64,000 nt of DNA from Gammaproteobacteria bacterium (GTDB taxonomy: Bacteria > Pseudomonadota > Gammaproteobacteria > Ga0077536), in NCBI GenBank assembly GCA_024234975.1, contig JACKNH010000004.1, positions 372,001-436,000 of the forward strand. Direction: 5' to 3'. This document shows positions 8,084 to 16,646 of the stretch, piece after piece (the first letter of the stretch is position 1; each line of letters begins with the position of its first letter). The translations under genes and the position numbers were made by a program. Under the pieces are notes generated by a model, which had not been told where the DNA came from, searched no databases, and worked only from the letters and a program-made list of their open reading frames with translations.

Positions 8084-9949
8084 TTAATCCAGGAACGTGC
8101 GCAGCTGCTCCGAACGGGTGGGATGGCGCAGTTTGCGTAAGGCCTTGGCTTCTATCTGGCGGATGCGCTCGCGGGTGACGTCGAACTGCTTGCCGACTTC
8201 CTCCAGCGTGTGGTCGGTATTCATGTCGATGCCGAACCGCATGCGCAACACCTTGGCTTCCCGCGGCGTCAGGCCTTCGAGCACTTCGCGCGTGGCGCGG
8301 CACAGGCCTTCAAACGTTGCTGCATCCACCGGTGCATGGGTGTTGGTATCTTCGATGAAGTCACCCAGGTGTGAATCCTCGTCATCACCAATCGGCGTTT
8401 CCATGGAGATCGGTTCCTTGGCGATCTTCAACACCTTGCGCACCTTGTCCTCGGGCATGTCCATGCGTACCGCGAGTTCTTCCGGCGTCGGCTCGCGGCC
8501 CAGTTCCTGCAGGATCTGACGCGAGATACGGTTCAGTTTATTGATAGTCTCAATCATATGGACCGGGATGCGGATGGTGCGTGCCTGGTCGGCGATCGAA
8601 CGGGTGATCGCCTGCCGGATCCACCACGTGGCGTAAGTCGAAAACTTGTAGCCGCGACGGTATTCGAATTTGTCCACCGCTTTCATCAAGCCGATGTTGC
8701 CTTCCTGAATCAGATCCAGGAACAGCAGGCCGCGGTTGGTGTACTTCTTGGCGATGGAAATCACCAGGCGCAGAGTTGGCCTCGACCATTTCCTTCTTCG
8801 CGCGGCGCGCTTTCGCTTCACCAATCGACATGCGCCGGTTGATGTCTTTGATATCGCTGATCGAGATACCGCAGGCGGTTTCAATTTCAACGAAACGCTG
8901 CTGGATCGCCTCGATCTCCGGCTGCACGTCCTTCATGGCATTGCCATACGGCTTGGTGCTCTTGGAGAGCGCCTTCACCCAGGACGGGTCGGCTTCCTTA
9001 TCGACAAATACATTGATGAAATCCTTACGTGGCACTTTGCAGCGCTTGACGCAGATATCCATGATGTACTTTTCATGTTCGCGGATTTCGTCAATCACGC
9101 GGCGTACGAAACTCGAAAGTTCTTCAGCGACCGCCGGGACGAGCTTAAATTCGAGAAGGCCTGCTGCAATTCTTCGCGGACCGTAACGGTCTTGGCGTGG
9201 CCGCGGCCGTTCTTCTTGCTGGCGGCCTGAACCTTCTTGAACAGCTTCTGGAAATTCTCGAAGCGGTTTTTTACTTCTTCCGGGTCCAGTGCGTTACCCA
9301 ACGGATCGATATCGTCCGAATCCGATGATTCGCCGTCGTCGTTTTCATCATCGTTATCTGACGAGTTGCTGTTGTCAGAATCGAAATCCGCATCCAGCGG
9401 CGCATTGACCGCGATGTCGGCATTGAGATCGATGAAGCCGCTGATGACGTCAGTGATCTTGAGCTCTTCCTTGACCACGCGATCATATTTGTCGATGAAC
9501 ATCTCCGAGACCTGCGGGAAATCGGCCAGCGCAGACGAGACCTGATTCAGGCCTTCTTCAACGCGCTTGGCGATCTTGATTTCACCCTCACGGGTCAGCA
9601 AATCGACGGTACCCATTTCACGCATGTACATGCGCACGGGATCGGTGGTGCGGCCGAATTCGGTATCGACGGCGGCCAGCGCCGCGGCGGCTTCCTCGGC
9701 AGCGTCTTCATCAGCCACCGACTCGTTCATCAGGATCGAGTCACCATCCGGTGCCGTTTCGTGCACCGTGATGCCCATGTCGTTGATCATGTTGATGATA
9801 TCTTCGATCTGTTCCGGATCGACGATATCGTCGGGCAGGTGGTCATTGACCTCGTGATAGGTCAGGAAGCCCTGCTCTTTGCCCTTTGCAATCAGCAACT
9901 TGAGCTGAGACTGTTCCTCGTTGACATCAACTTCTTCGAGATTTTCCAT
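8084..9949 (-). CDS. rpoD: RNA polymerase primary sigma factor (sigma-70), frame broken twice as sequenced
   Basis: Region 1.1 begins at ATG 9949 (MENLEEVDVNEEQSQLKLL). Region 1.2 shows DPVRMYMREMGTV, and an Asp/Ser-rich non-conserved stretch follows (DDENDDGESSDSDD). Regions 2 to 4 include LDLIQEGNIGLMKAVDKFEY, FSTYATWWIRQAI and VTRERIRQIEAKALRKLRHP. The frame breaks twice. Near 9152 one base is missing (repair gives AFSEFKLVPAVAEELSSFV). Near 8774 one base is extra (repair gives EMVEANLRLVISIAKKYT). The two changes cancel, leaving about 621 residues, the normal length. As primary sigma factor this gene should be essential, so the breaks are most likely sequence errors. It is the last gene of the macromolecular-synthesis group rpsU-yqeY-dnaG-rpoD, 259 bases after dnaG. 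Confidence 0.92.
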
Positions 9950-10111
9950 GATGGTGCGGGCCTGCCTTTGAATTAGGTCTGTAGCTCTTTGTATTTATGT
10001 AATAAAAACTTGGTCTTGCGGGCATCCGGGGCGGTACCACCGGGCTCCTGGAAGTCTAGTACATCCGGGAGTGGCCGCCAGTTGAGGATGAGCTTGGGAC
10101 GAAAGCGCGGA

Positions 10112-10141
10112 AGTATACGATGAATCAGCGCTTCTTGCCCA
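10112..10141 (-). promoter_or_regulatory. Candidate sigma-70 promoter for rpoD
   Basis: On the minus strand TGGGCA, an 18-base spacer and TATACT lie in the 259-base dnaG-rpoD gap, about 155 bases before the rpoD start. The -10 matches 5 of 6 and the -35 matches 4 of 6. The rest of this gap shows an AT-rich stretch near 9990-10010 but no other clear element. Confidence 0.4.
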
Positions 10142-10208
10142 TATCCCGAAACCGTCTTCGCAACTCCTCTTTGTCTTCCTGGCTTCTGCCGCTGACCGGT
10201 TTTCAGGC

Positions 10209-11882
10209 TCAGGCAGCGGCTGCTTTGAAAGCTGATTCCGTATGAGTTCCAGCCGCCGAGAATTCCGTTTGGGCGCCCTCGGGGCCGAGGTCGATGACAT
10301 CCGTCAGGAGCGCCGCGAAATGGGGCGCCAGCCGGTGATCTCGATAACGCTCCAACAGGGTACCCGTTGTCAGCGTTGGATTGGACCGAACCAAATCAAT
10401 GAGTTCCGCGAGAACCAGATGTCCCTGATCACGACTGGCGGTCAGCAAGGCCACGGATTCTGCGCTCGCTTGCAGGGCAACATTAGGATGTTGGAGTAGT
10501 TGCGTAATAGCGGCGCGGACATTGGAGGGTCCCTTGCCTGCCGTGGCGCGCGAAGACGGTGGAGGTGTCGAAGTGGTGGCGGCGCGGGTTCCTGCCATTT
10601 GCATTCGCCGCATTTCATGCTGTGGCAGCCGTACTAGATTCGCTAGTTGTTCTGCAAGTAACGTCTTGAACGTTCCTTCTGGAATTTGTTCAATCAAGGG
10701 CATGGCCTTATCCGTAAGCGAGGCCTTCCCAGTCATAGTGTGAAGATTAATTCCGTCGCTCAGCTGCTCGAACATGACCTCGGACAGCGGTTTGGCATTC
10801 GCAGGATCAGTGAAATACGCCGCGCCCTGGGTGCGGACCAGGGTATCCGGGTCCTCGCCTGCCGGCAGAAACATGAAGCTGACATACCGCCGTTCAGTCA
10901 GTAGAGGTAGCGCGGATAGCAATGCCCGCCAGGCAGCGCGGCGACCGGCTTCGTCGCCATCGAAGCAGAACACGACTTCCGGGCTCATGCGGAACAACCG
11001 TTGCAGGTGGTCGACTGTGGTGGCGGTGCCCAGCGTGGCCACCGCGTTGTCCACGCCGTGCTGCGCCAGTGCCACGACATCCATATAACCTTCCACAACG
11101 ATCACCCGCAGCTGGTCCCGGATGGCCTTGCGCGCGCGGTGCAAGCCGTACAGTTCCTGCCCCTTGTGAAAGATGGGAGATTCCGGTGAATTCAGATACT
11201 TGGGTTCGCCCTGGTCAATGATTCGGCCGCCGAAACCGACCATACGGCCGCGCTGGTCGCGGATGGGAAAGATCACCCGGTCGCGGAAGCGGTCGTAAAC
11301 CCGGTTACGCTCATTGCGTAACACCAGGCCCAGCTGCAGCAGGCGCTGAACGGCGGGCGGGTCGTTACCGATGGTCGTCAGCAGGCCGTCCCATTCCGGC
11401 GGCGCGAAGCCGAGTTCGAAATCGCGGGCGATGGTGCCTGACAATCCACGCTTCTTCAGGTAATCGACGGCACGATCATGCGCGGGATGGTGGCGCAGGG
11501 CGTTGGCGAAAAAGCGCGCGACCGCTTCGTTGGTTTCGTAAAGCTCCCGGCTGACGTCCTCACGGGCGTCGTCGGCATTGGATTCGCGCGGCACTTCGAC
11601 CCCGGCGATACCGGCCAACTCCTCGACCGCCTCGACAAACCCGAGGCCGGAAAACTCCATCAGGAAATTGATGGCTGAACCATGGGCGCCACAGCCGAAG
11701 CAGTGATAGAACTGCTTGTCCTGACTGACCGTGAACGAGGGCGATTTTTCCTCGTGAAACGGGCACAAACCCTTGTAGTTGGCGCCGGCCTGACGCAACT
11801 GTACGAACCGGTGCACGACATCCACGATGTCTACGCGACCGAGCAAGCCGTCGATGAAGTCTTGGGGGATTCGTCCTGCCAT
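10209..11882 (-). CDS. dnaG: DNA primase
   Basis: DnaG makes RNA primers for replication. The 557-residue product has the N-terminal CHC2 zinc domain (CPFHEEKSPSFTVS, then FYHCFGCGAHG), the RNA-polymerase core with WRALLSALP and the TOPRIM elements VVEGYMDVVALAQHG and FDGDEAGRRA. A C-terminal DnaB-binding region is somewhat shorter than in E. coli (581 residues). ATG 11882 (MAGRIPQDFIDGLL) was chosen over an in-frame start at 11936 because it matches the usual N-terminus. It lies between yqeY and rpoD in the conserved macromolecular-synthesis group. Confidence 0.97.
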   Translation of the reverse strand: MAGRIPQDFIDGLLGRVDIVDVVHRFVQLRQAGANYKGLCPFHEEKSPSFTVSQDKQFYHCFGCGAHGSAINFLMEFSGLGFVEAVEELAGIAGVEVPRESNADDAREDVSRELYETNEAVARFFANALRHHPAHDRAVDYLKKRGLSGTIARDFELGFAPPEWDGLLTTIGNDPPAVQRLLQLGLVLRNERNRVYDRFRDRVIFPIRDQRGRMVGFGGRIIDQGEPKYLNSPESPIFHKGQELYGLHRARKAIRDQLRVIVVEGYMDVVALAQHGVDNAVATLGTATTVDHLQRLFRMSPEVVFCFDGDEAGRRAAWRALLSALPLLTERRYVSFMFLPAGEDPDTLVRTQGAAYFTDPANAKPLSEVMFEQLSDGINLHTMTGKASLTDKAMPLIEQIPEGTFKTLLAEQLANLVRLPQHEMRRMQMAGTRAATTSTPPPSSRATAGKGPSNVRAAITQLLQHPNVALQASAESVALLTASRDQGHLVLAELIDLVRSNPTLTTGTLLERYRDHRLAPHFAALLTDVIDLGPEGAQTEFSAAGTHTESAFKAAAA

Positions 11883-11961
11883 TGGAATCAATCCGGACGG
11901 CAAGTATAGGCCGCCCGCGGGGTACTGTCGCCGCACGTCGCGGCGAGCACATCGAAGGGTT

Positions 11962-12411
11962 TCAGCCGAGGCGTTGCTTCAGCTTGGCGCTGACCGCGGC
12001 GAGATCGGCCCGACCCTGCATCCGGGGCCGCAGCTCCGCCATGACCTTACCCATGTCGCGCATGCCGGTCGCGCCGGTGGCGGACAGGGTGGCCTCGATC
12101 ATCGCGTCGATTTCAGCTTCGGTGAGCGCCTGGGGCAGGAATTCCTGGATCAGCGCCAGTTCAAAGCGCTCGGTCGCGGCCAGATCCTCGCGGCCGGCTG
12201 CTTCGTACTGGGAGATGGATTCGCGCCGCTGCTTGGCCTGTTTGTCCAGAATGGCCAGGACGGCGGTATCGTCGAGTTCGATGCGCTGGTCGACTTCCTG
12301 TTGCTTCAGCGCGGCCGTGAGCAGACGAAGGGCGGCGACGCGGTCCTTCTGACCAGCTTTCATCGCCACCTTGACCTCGTCGGTCAGGCGTTGTTTCAAA
12401 GTGCTCGACAT
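11962..12411 (-). CDS. yqeY: YqeY/GatB-domain protein
   Basis: The 149-residue protein begins MSSTLKQRLTDEVKVAMKAG and contains the helical YqeY pattern (RVAALRLLTAALKQQEVDQR, LIQEFLPQALTEAEI, GATGMRDMGKVMAELRPR). YqeY resembles the tRNA-binding tail of GatB; its cellular role is not well defined. It stands between rpsU and dnaG, a common arrangement, 48 bases after rpsU and 79 before dnaG. Confidence 0.93.
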   Translation of the reverse strand: MSSTLKQRLTDEVKVAMKAGQKDRVAALRLLTAALKQQEVDQRIELDDTAVLAILDKQAKQRRESISQYEAAGREDLAATERFELALIQEFLPQALTEAEIDAMIEATLSATGATGMRDMGKVMAELRPRMQGRADLAAVSAKLKQRLG

Positions 12412-12459
12412 TGGAATGCGGAACCGGTGGCCCGGCAGTGCCGGGCCACCCTCGGGAAA

Positions 12460-12675
12460 CTAGTAGAGGCGAACGCGGCGCAGACCCTGACGGGCGACCT
12501 TCTTCTGCCAGCGTTTGACCGCGGCAGCCGCTTTGCGCTTGCGGATCTGCGTCGGTTTTTCATAGAACTCGCGACGATGCACTTCGGCCAGGATTCCGGC
12601 CTTTTCGCAGGCGCGCTTGAAGCGGCGCAGCGCGATATCGAAGGGTTCGTTATCTCGTACTTTAACGCTTGGCAT
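12460..12675 (-). CDS. rpsU: 30S ribosomal protein S21
   Basis: The 71-residue basic protein (MPSVKVRDNEPFDIALRRFK to the C-terminal VRLY) matches S21 over its full normal length. S21 acts in initiation on the small ribosomal subunit. It is the first gene of rpsU-yqeY-dnaG-rpoD and is divergent from tsaD, the usual gammaproteobacterial order. Confidence 0.98.
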   Translation of the reverse strand: MPSVKVRDNEPFDIALRRFKRACEKAGILAEVHRREFYEKPTQIRKRKAAAAVKRWQKKVARQGLRRVRLY

Positions 12676-12725
12676 ACTCTGGTACCGGTTCCTCGAAGTG
12701 TTTCCGTATGGCTACGGGGCCGCGT

Positions 12726-12755
12726 ATTCTATGCAGCGGTCAGCCAAAAGTCCAA
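12726..12755 (-). promoter_or_regulatory. Candidate promoter for the rpsU operon
   Basis: On the minus strand TTGGAC, an 18-base spacer and TAGAAT lie about 50 bases before the rpsU start. The -10 is good (5 of 6) and the -35 weak. Confidence 0.4.
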
Positions 12756-12772
12756 CCTGTTTGTGCCCGCCA

Positions 12773-12791
12773 AGCCTGCAATTTGCAGGCT
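12773..12791. promoter_or_regulatory. Perfect 19-base palindrome between rpsU and tsaD
   Basis: AGCCTGCAA, one central T and TTGCAGGCT form a perfect inverted repeat in the 163-base divergent gap. It sits just upstream of the candidate rpsU promoter and 48 bases before the tsaD start, so it could be an operator for either gene. No known binding consensus is recognised. Confidence 0.5.
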
Positions 12792-12838
12792 ACAGCCGAA
12801 GGTTGCGGCAAAAAAACCACGAATCTTGAAAGCACGCG

Positions 12839-13858
12839 GTGTACGTACTCGGAATCGAAACCTCATGTGACGAAACGGCGGTGGCGGTCTACCACCCCGA
12901 GCATGGCGTGCTGGGTCATGCTGTCCACAGCCAGATTGATATTCACGTCGCCTATGGCGGGGTGGTGCCGGAGCTTGCCTCGCGCGACCACATCCGCAAG
13001 ACCGTGCCGATGATCCGCACCACGCTGGCCGACGCCGGGCTCGAACTCGGACAGATCGACGCCATTGCCTACACCGCCGGCCCGGGGCTGATCGGCGCCT
13101 TGCTGGTCGGCGCGACACTGTCGCGCAGTCTGGCCTGGTCGCTGGGTATCCCGGCCGTGGCGGTTCACCACATGGAAGGTCATTTGCTGGCGCCACTGCT
13201 GGAGGACGACCCGCCGCAGATGCCATTTGTCGCCCTGCTGGTCTCCGGGGGCCATACCTTGCTGGTGGAGGTCACCGAGATCGGCCGCTACCGGCTGCTC
13301 GGCGAATCGCTGGATGACGCCGCCGGTGAAGCGTTCGACAAGGTAGCCAAGATGCTGGGTCTGCCGTATCCGGGGGGACCCGCCATCGAACGATTGGCAG
13401 CGCAGGGCGACCCTGCGCGATTCCGCTTTCCCCGTCCAATGACCGACCGGCCGGGGCTGGATTTCAGCTTCAGCGGCTTGAAGACCCACGCCATGACCAC
13501 GCTGCGCACTGCCGGCGACGACGAGCAGACCAAAGCCGATATCGCCCGCGCGTTTCTCGATGCCGTGGTCGATACGTTTACCATCAAGTGTCGGCGGGTG
13601 TTCAAGCAGACCGGCTTGAAAACACTGGTCGCGGCCGGCGGCGTCAGTGCAAACCGCCAGCTGCGCGCGGCGCTGGGCGAGCTGGCCGCGAACGTGGGTG
13701 GGAGGGTGGCCTTCCCGCGCCCGGCGTTCTGCACCGACAACGGCGCGATGATTGCGTACGCCGGCTATCGGCGGCTGGCGGCGGGTGAAGGGCCGACCGA
13801 AAGTGCCGGCGTCCGACCCCGGTGGCCGTTGGTGGAGCTGACGGCCCCGGGCAGCTGA
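12839..13858 (+). CDS. tsaD: tRNA N6-threonylcarbamoyladenosine synthase, catalytic subunit
   Basis: TsaD transfers the threonylcarbamoyl group to A37 of ANN-decoding tRNAs, with TsaB and TsaE. The 339-residue protein has the expected ETSCDETAVAVY start, YTAGPGLIGALLVGA, the metal-binding HHMEGH, LVSGGHTLLV, and CTDNGAMIAYAG near the end. The start is GTG 12839 (reading VYVLGIETS), which fits the family N-terminus. It converges end to end with plsY with no gap between stop codons. Confidence 0.97.
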   Translation: MYVLGIETSCDETAVAVYHPEHGVLGHAVHSQIDIHVAYGGVVPELASRDHIRKTVPMIRTTLADAGLELGQIDAIAYTAGPGLIGALLVGATLSRSLAWSLGIPAVAVHHMEGHLLAPLLEDDPPQMPFVALLVSGGHTLLVEVTEIGRYRLLGESLDDAAGEAFDKVAKMLGLPYPGGPAIERLAAQGDPARFRFPRPMTDRPGLDFSFSGLKTHAMTTLRTAGDDEQTKADIARAFLDAVVDTFTIKCRRVFKQTGLKTLVAAGGVSANRQLRAALGELAANVGGRVAFPRPAFCTDNGAMIAYAGYRRLAAGEGPTESAGVRPRWPLVELTAPGS

Positions 13859-14458
13859 TTACACCTGCTTGCGTTGTCCGATGCGGCTTTCCTCGCCGCG
13901 TATCAGCCGCGAAATATTGCCGCGGTGCCTGATAAACAGCAGTACCGCCATCAGTACCAAGGCGGCGACCTGTACCGGCGGAAGGTCCAGATACCACGCC
14001 AGCAGCGGCGTCAGTGCGGTGGCCGTCAAAGCGGACAGCGAAGATATTCGCGTGATGAGCGCGGTGACCAGCCACAGTCCTAGGAACCCCAGACCCAGCG
14101 GCCAGTAAAGTCCCGTCAATACGCCGATGAAGGTAGCTACTCCCTTGCCGCCCCGAAAGCCGAAAAACACCGGGAACAGGTGGCCGAGAAAAGCTGCAAC
14201 ACCGGTCACGGCAATCACTGCGGGATCCGGCGTGAAATGTGGGGCGACGACGACCGGAATGACACCTTTGGCCACATCGCCGGCGAGAGTAAGCGCCGCC
14301 GGTAATTTACCGGCACTGCGCAGAACATTCGTGGCGCCGGGGTTGCCCGATCCCGACGACCGGGGATCGGCATGGCCGAACAGCTTGCTGATGATGATCG
14401 CCGATGACAGCGAGCCCAGCAGGTAGGCAAATACGATCAAGGCCGCTGCAATCAACAT
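13859..14458 (-). CDS. plsY: Acyl-phosphate:glycerol-3-phosphate acyltransferase
   Basis: PlsY is the inner-membrane enzyme that makes lysophosphatidic acid from acyl-phosphate. The 199-residue protein has about five membrane segments and the three family motifs: GSGNPGATNVLR, FGFRGGKGVATF and the C-terminal FIRHRGNISRLIRGEE. The pairing of plsY with divergent folB and convergent tsaD is common in gammaproteobacteria. Confidence 0.96.
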   Translation of the reverse strand: MLIAAALIVFAYLLGSLSSAIIISKLFGHADPRSSGSGNPGATNVLRSAGKLPAALTLAGDVAKGVIPVVVAPHFTPDPAVIAVTGVAAFLGHLFPVFFGFRGGKGVATFIGVLTGLYWPLGLGFLGLWLVTALITRISSLSALTATALTPLLAWYLDLPPVQVAALVLMAVLLFIRHRGNISRLIRGEESRIGQRKQV

Positions 14459-14599
14459 GCGCAGGCTCCGGCAAATAGCGTGGACGGTGGTGCCGCCGGC
14501 GTTGCAGCGGGTCGAACATCATGCGGATTGCGCGGACGGCTGAGATTGGTCATCGGGCTTGGTACACTGCGGCAATTCTGGAAGTCAGCGCCGGTCACA

Positions 14600-14953
14600 A
14601 TGGATATTGTTTACCTCAATCAGCTTGAAGTCGATACCGTCATCGGCATCTATGCCTGGGAACGTCAGATACGCCAGACGTTATTCATCGATCTGGAAAT
14701 GGGCTTTGATAATCGCAAGCCCGCCGCCACCGACGCGATCGAAGACACGCTCGACTACAAGGCGGTGGCCAGGCGCGTCACCGCGTTCACCCAGGCCAGC
14801 GAATTCCAGCTGGTGGAAACCCTCGCCGAGCGTTTGGCGGCACTGCTGCGGGAGGAATTCGCCCTGCCGTGGGTCCGCATCCGCATCAACAAACGTGGTG
14901 CGTTGCGCCAGGCTCGCGATGTCGGCGTCATCATCGAACGTGGGCAGCGCTGA
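14600..14953 (+). CDS. folB: Dihydroneopterin aldolase
   Basis: FolB cleaves dihydroneopterin in folate synthesis. The 117-residue product has MDIVYLNQLEVDTVIGIY, WERQIRQTLFIDLEM, LDYKAVARRV and VETLAERLA, ending with the INKRGALRQARDVGVII strand. ATG 14600 gives the normal family length; an upstream in-frame start at 14480 would add 40 residues of no homology. folK follows one base after the stop. Confidence 0.95.
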   Translation: MDIVYLNQLEVDTVIGIYAWERQIRQTLFIDLEMGFDNRKPAATDAIEDTLDYKAVARRVTAFTQASEFQLVETLAERLAALLREEFALPWVRIRINKRGALRQARDVGVIIERGQR

Positions 14954-14954
14954 A

Positions 14955-15464
14955 ATGCCGCGCGTCTATGTCGGCATCGGCAGCAACATCGATCGTAGCC
15001 GGAACGTTCGCAGCGGCGTGGCCGCCTTGCGCGAAGCGTTCGGTGACGTTGAACTGTCGGAGGTCTATGAAGTGCCGGCGGTGGGTTTCGAAGGCGATCC
15101 GTTTTTCAACCTGGTGGCCGCTTTTGATACTGGTCTCGAGGTCGATGACGTCGTCCGTATACTGCGGGGCATCGAGGATGCCCACCAGCGTGTGCGTGGT
15201 GGCGAACGTTATGCGCCGCGCACGCTGGATATCGACCTGCTGTTGTACGGTGATCTGGTACTGCGGCGCGAGGACCTCAAGCTGCCGCGTGCCGACGTGG
15301 AGAAATTCGATTTCGTATTGCGGCCGTTGGCGGAAATTGCGCCGGAAGGGCGTCATCCCGTGACCGGCCGCACCTTTGCCGAGATGTGGCGGCAGTTTCC
15401 GTATGAGAAGCAGCCGGTTTCCATCGTGCCGGCGTTGTTTGTTGCCGGGGAGGCGGAGCCATGA
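14955..15464 (+). CDS. folK: 2-amino-4-hydroxy-6-hydroxymethyldihydropteridine pyrophosphokinase
   Basis: FolK pyrophosphorylates the pterin in folate synthesis. The 169-residue protein shows VYVGIGSNIDRSRNV, DPFFNLVAAFDT, the signature RYAPRTLDIDLLLYGD, and FVLRPLAEIAPE. Its ATG 14955 follows the folB stop by one base, and its stop overlaps the next lipoprotein gene by four bases (ATGA), so folB, folK and the lipoprotein form one transcript. Confidence 0.95.
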   Translation: MPRVYVGIGSNIDRSRNVRSGVAALREAFGDVELSEVYEVPAVGFEGDPFFNLVAAFDTGLEVDDVVRILRGIEDAHQRVRGGERYAPRTLDIDLLLYGDLVLRREDLKLPRADVEKFDFVLRPLAEIAPEGRHPVTGRTFAEMWRQFPYEKQPVSIVPALFVAGEAEP

Positions 15465-15880
15465 AGCGACATGTTTTGGCGGTTGCAGCGGTTATGTTGG
15501 GCGCGCTGCTGGTACTGGGCGGTTGCAACTCGGTGCGTGAAGACCGCAGTCTGCGAGCGCTGGATGAAACCTTGCGGGCCTACGACCGGTTGATCCGCTG
15601 GGGACTGTTCGACGAGGCATTGAACTATGTCCGCACGCGCGACGGGCGCGACCTTGAAATCAACCTCGAGAACTACGAAGGCGTGCATGTCACCCGGCTT
15701 GACCCGCAGGCGCAGGCGTTGGCCGATGACAATACCGAAGCCAGGCTGCAAAACCGTCTGCAGTACTACCTGGACAACGCCGCGGTGGTCAAAACGACGA
15801 CAGACAACCAGCTCTGGTGGTACGACGAGGAAGCCAAACGCTGGTTTCTCGATACCGGCCTGCCGGTGTTCGAGCGCTGA
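15461..15880 (+). CDS. Small lipoprotein of unknown function
   Basis: The 139-residue product has a signal peptide with lipobox LVLGGC (Cys near 22), so it is probably a lipid-anchored envelope protein. The mature part is hydrophilic: an amphipathic stretch (LRALDETLRAYDRLIRWG) followed by a region with WWYDEEAKRWFLDTGLP. It resembles uncharacterised proteins that often follow folK-type genes, but I cannot name the family. ATG 15461 overlaps the folK stop (ATGA). Confidence 0.8.
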   Translation: MKRHVLAVAAVMLGALLVLGGCNSVREDRSLRALDETLRAYDRLIRWGLFDEALNYVRTRDGRDLEINLENYEGVHVTRLDPQAQALADDNTEARLQNRLQYYLDNAAVVKTTTDNQLWWYDEEAKRWFLDTGLPVFER

Positions 15881-15897
15881 ACCGGTCGACCTGCCTG

Positions 15898-16623
15898 TCA
15901 GATGTGCAGCATCCGGCCGCCGTCGACGGCCAGCACCTGGCCGGTGACGTAATCCGCCGTCAGCAGGTAGGCCGCCGCCTGGGCGATATCATCAGGGCTG
16001 CCGGATCGACGTAATGCCGTCTTGTTCAGAATGGCTGCCGTATGCGCCGCGTCAGCCTGTTCCGGCCACAGCACCGCGCCCGGTGAAATCCCGTTTACTC
16101 TGACGTCCGGCGCCAGCTCCAGTGCGAGGCTGCGCGTCATCATGATGAGTCCGGCCTTGGACATGGAATAAACGCTGTGCGCGGGCAGGGGGCGCTCACC
16201 GTATATATCGGTCAGATTGATGATGCAGCCCTGGCTCTCCCGCAGGTACGGCGACGCTGCCTGGCTCAACATGAACGGCGCTCTGAGATTGACGGACATG
16301 ATGGCGTCCCAGTCCTGCCGGGTAATGCCGTCGACCTTCGTGGGATGAAATACCGACGCATTGTTGATCAACGCATCGCAACGACCCCACCTCGCCAGCA
16401 GTTGCTCAATCAGTCGCACCGGTGTTTGGTCCGCGGCGAGATCGCCTTCCAGCAATAACGCAGAATCTGCCCGCTCGTGATTGAGACCCTCGGCCAGGGC
16501 CAGTGCGTGGGTGTGACTGCTGTTGTAATGCACGCCGACGCGGTACCCCATGGCGTGGAGCCTGGCGACGAGTACCGCCCCGATCCGTTTAGCACCACCG
16601 GTGACGAGGGCGACTTTGTCCAT
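15898..16623 (-). CDS. Short-chain reductase, pteridine reductase/FolM type
   Basis: The 241-residue Rossmann protein starts MDKVALVTGGAKRIG (a second start, MATMDK, lies three codons upstream at 16632). It has NNASVF and the active-site pair Y-x3-K in VYSMSKAG. Thirteen residues before that Tyr stands Asp, in LTDIYGERP, where ordinary SDR enzymes have Ser. An Asp-Tyr-Lys set is the mark of pteridine reductases (PTR1, FolM). With folB and folK next to it on the opposite strand, a role in reducing dihydropterins or dihydromonapterin is likely. The substrate is inferred. Confidence 0.85.
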   Translation of the reverse strand: MDKVALVTGGAKRIGAVLVARLHAMGYRVGVHYNSSHTHALALAEGLNHERADSALLLEGDLAADQTPVRLIEQLLARWGRCDALINNASVFHPTKVDGITRQDWDAIMSVNLRAPFMLSQAASPYLRESQGCIINLTDIYGERPLPAHSVYSMSKAGLIMMTRSLALELAPDVRVNGISPGAVLWPEQADAAHTAAILNKTALRRSGSPDDIAQAAAYLLTADYVTGQVLAVDGGRMLHI

Positions 16624-16646
16624 TGTGGCCATTAAGATGCGTTCCG

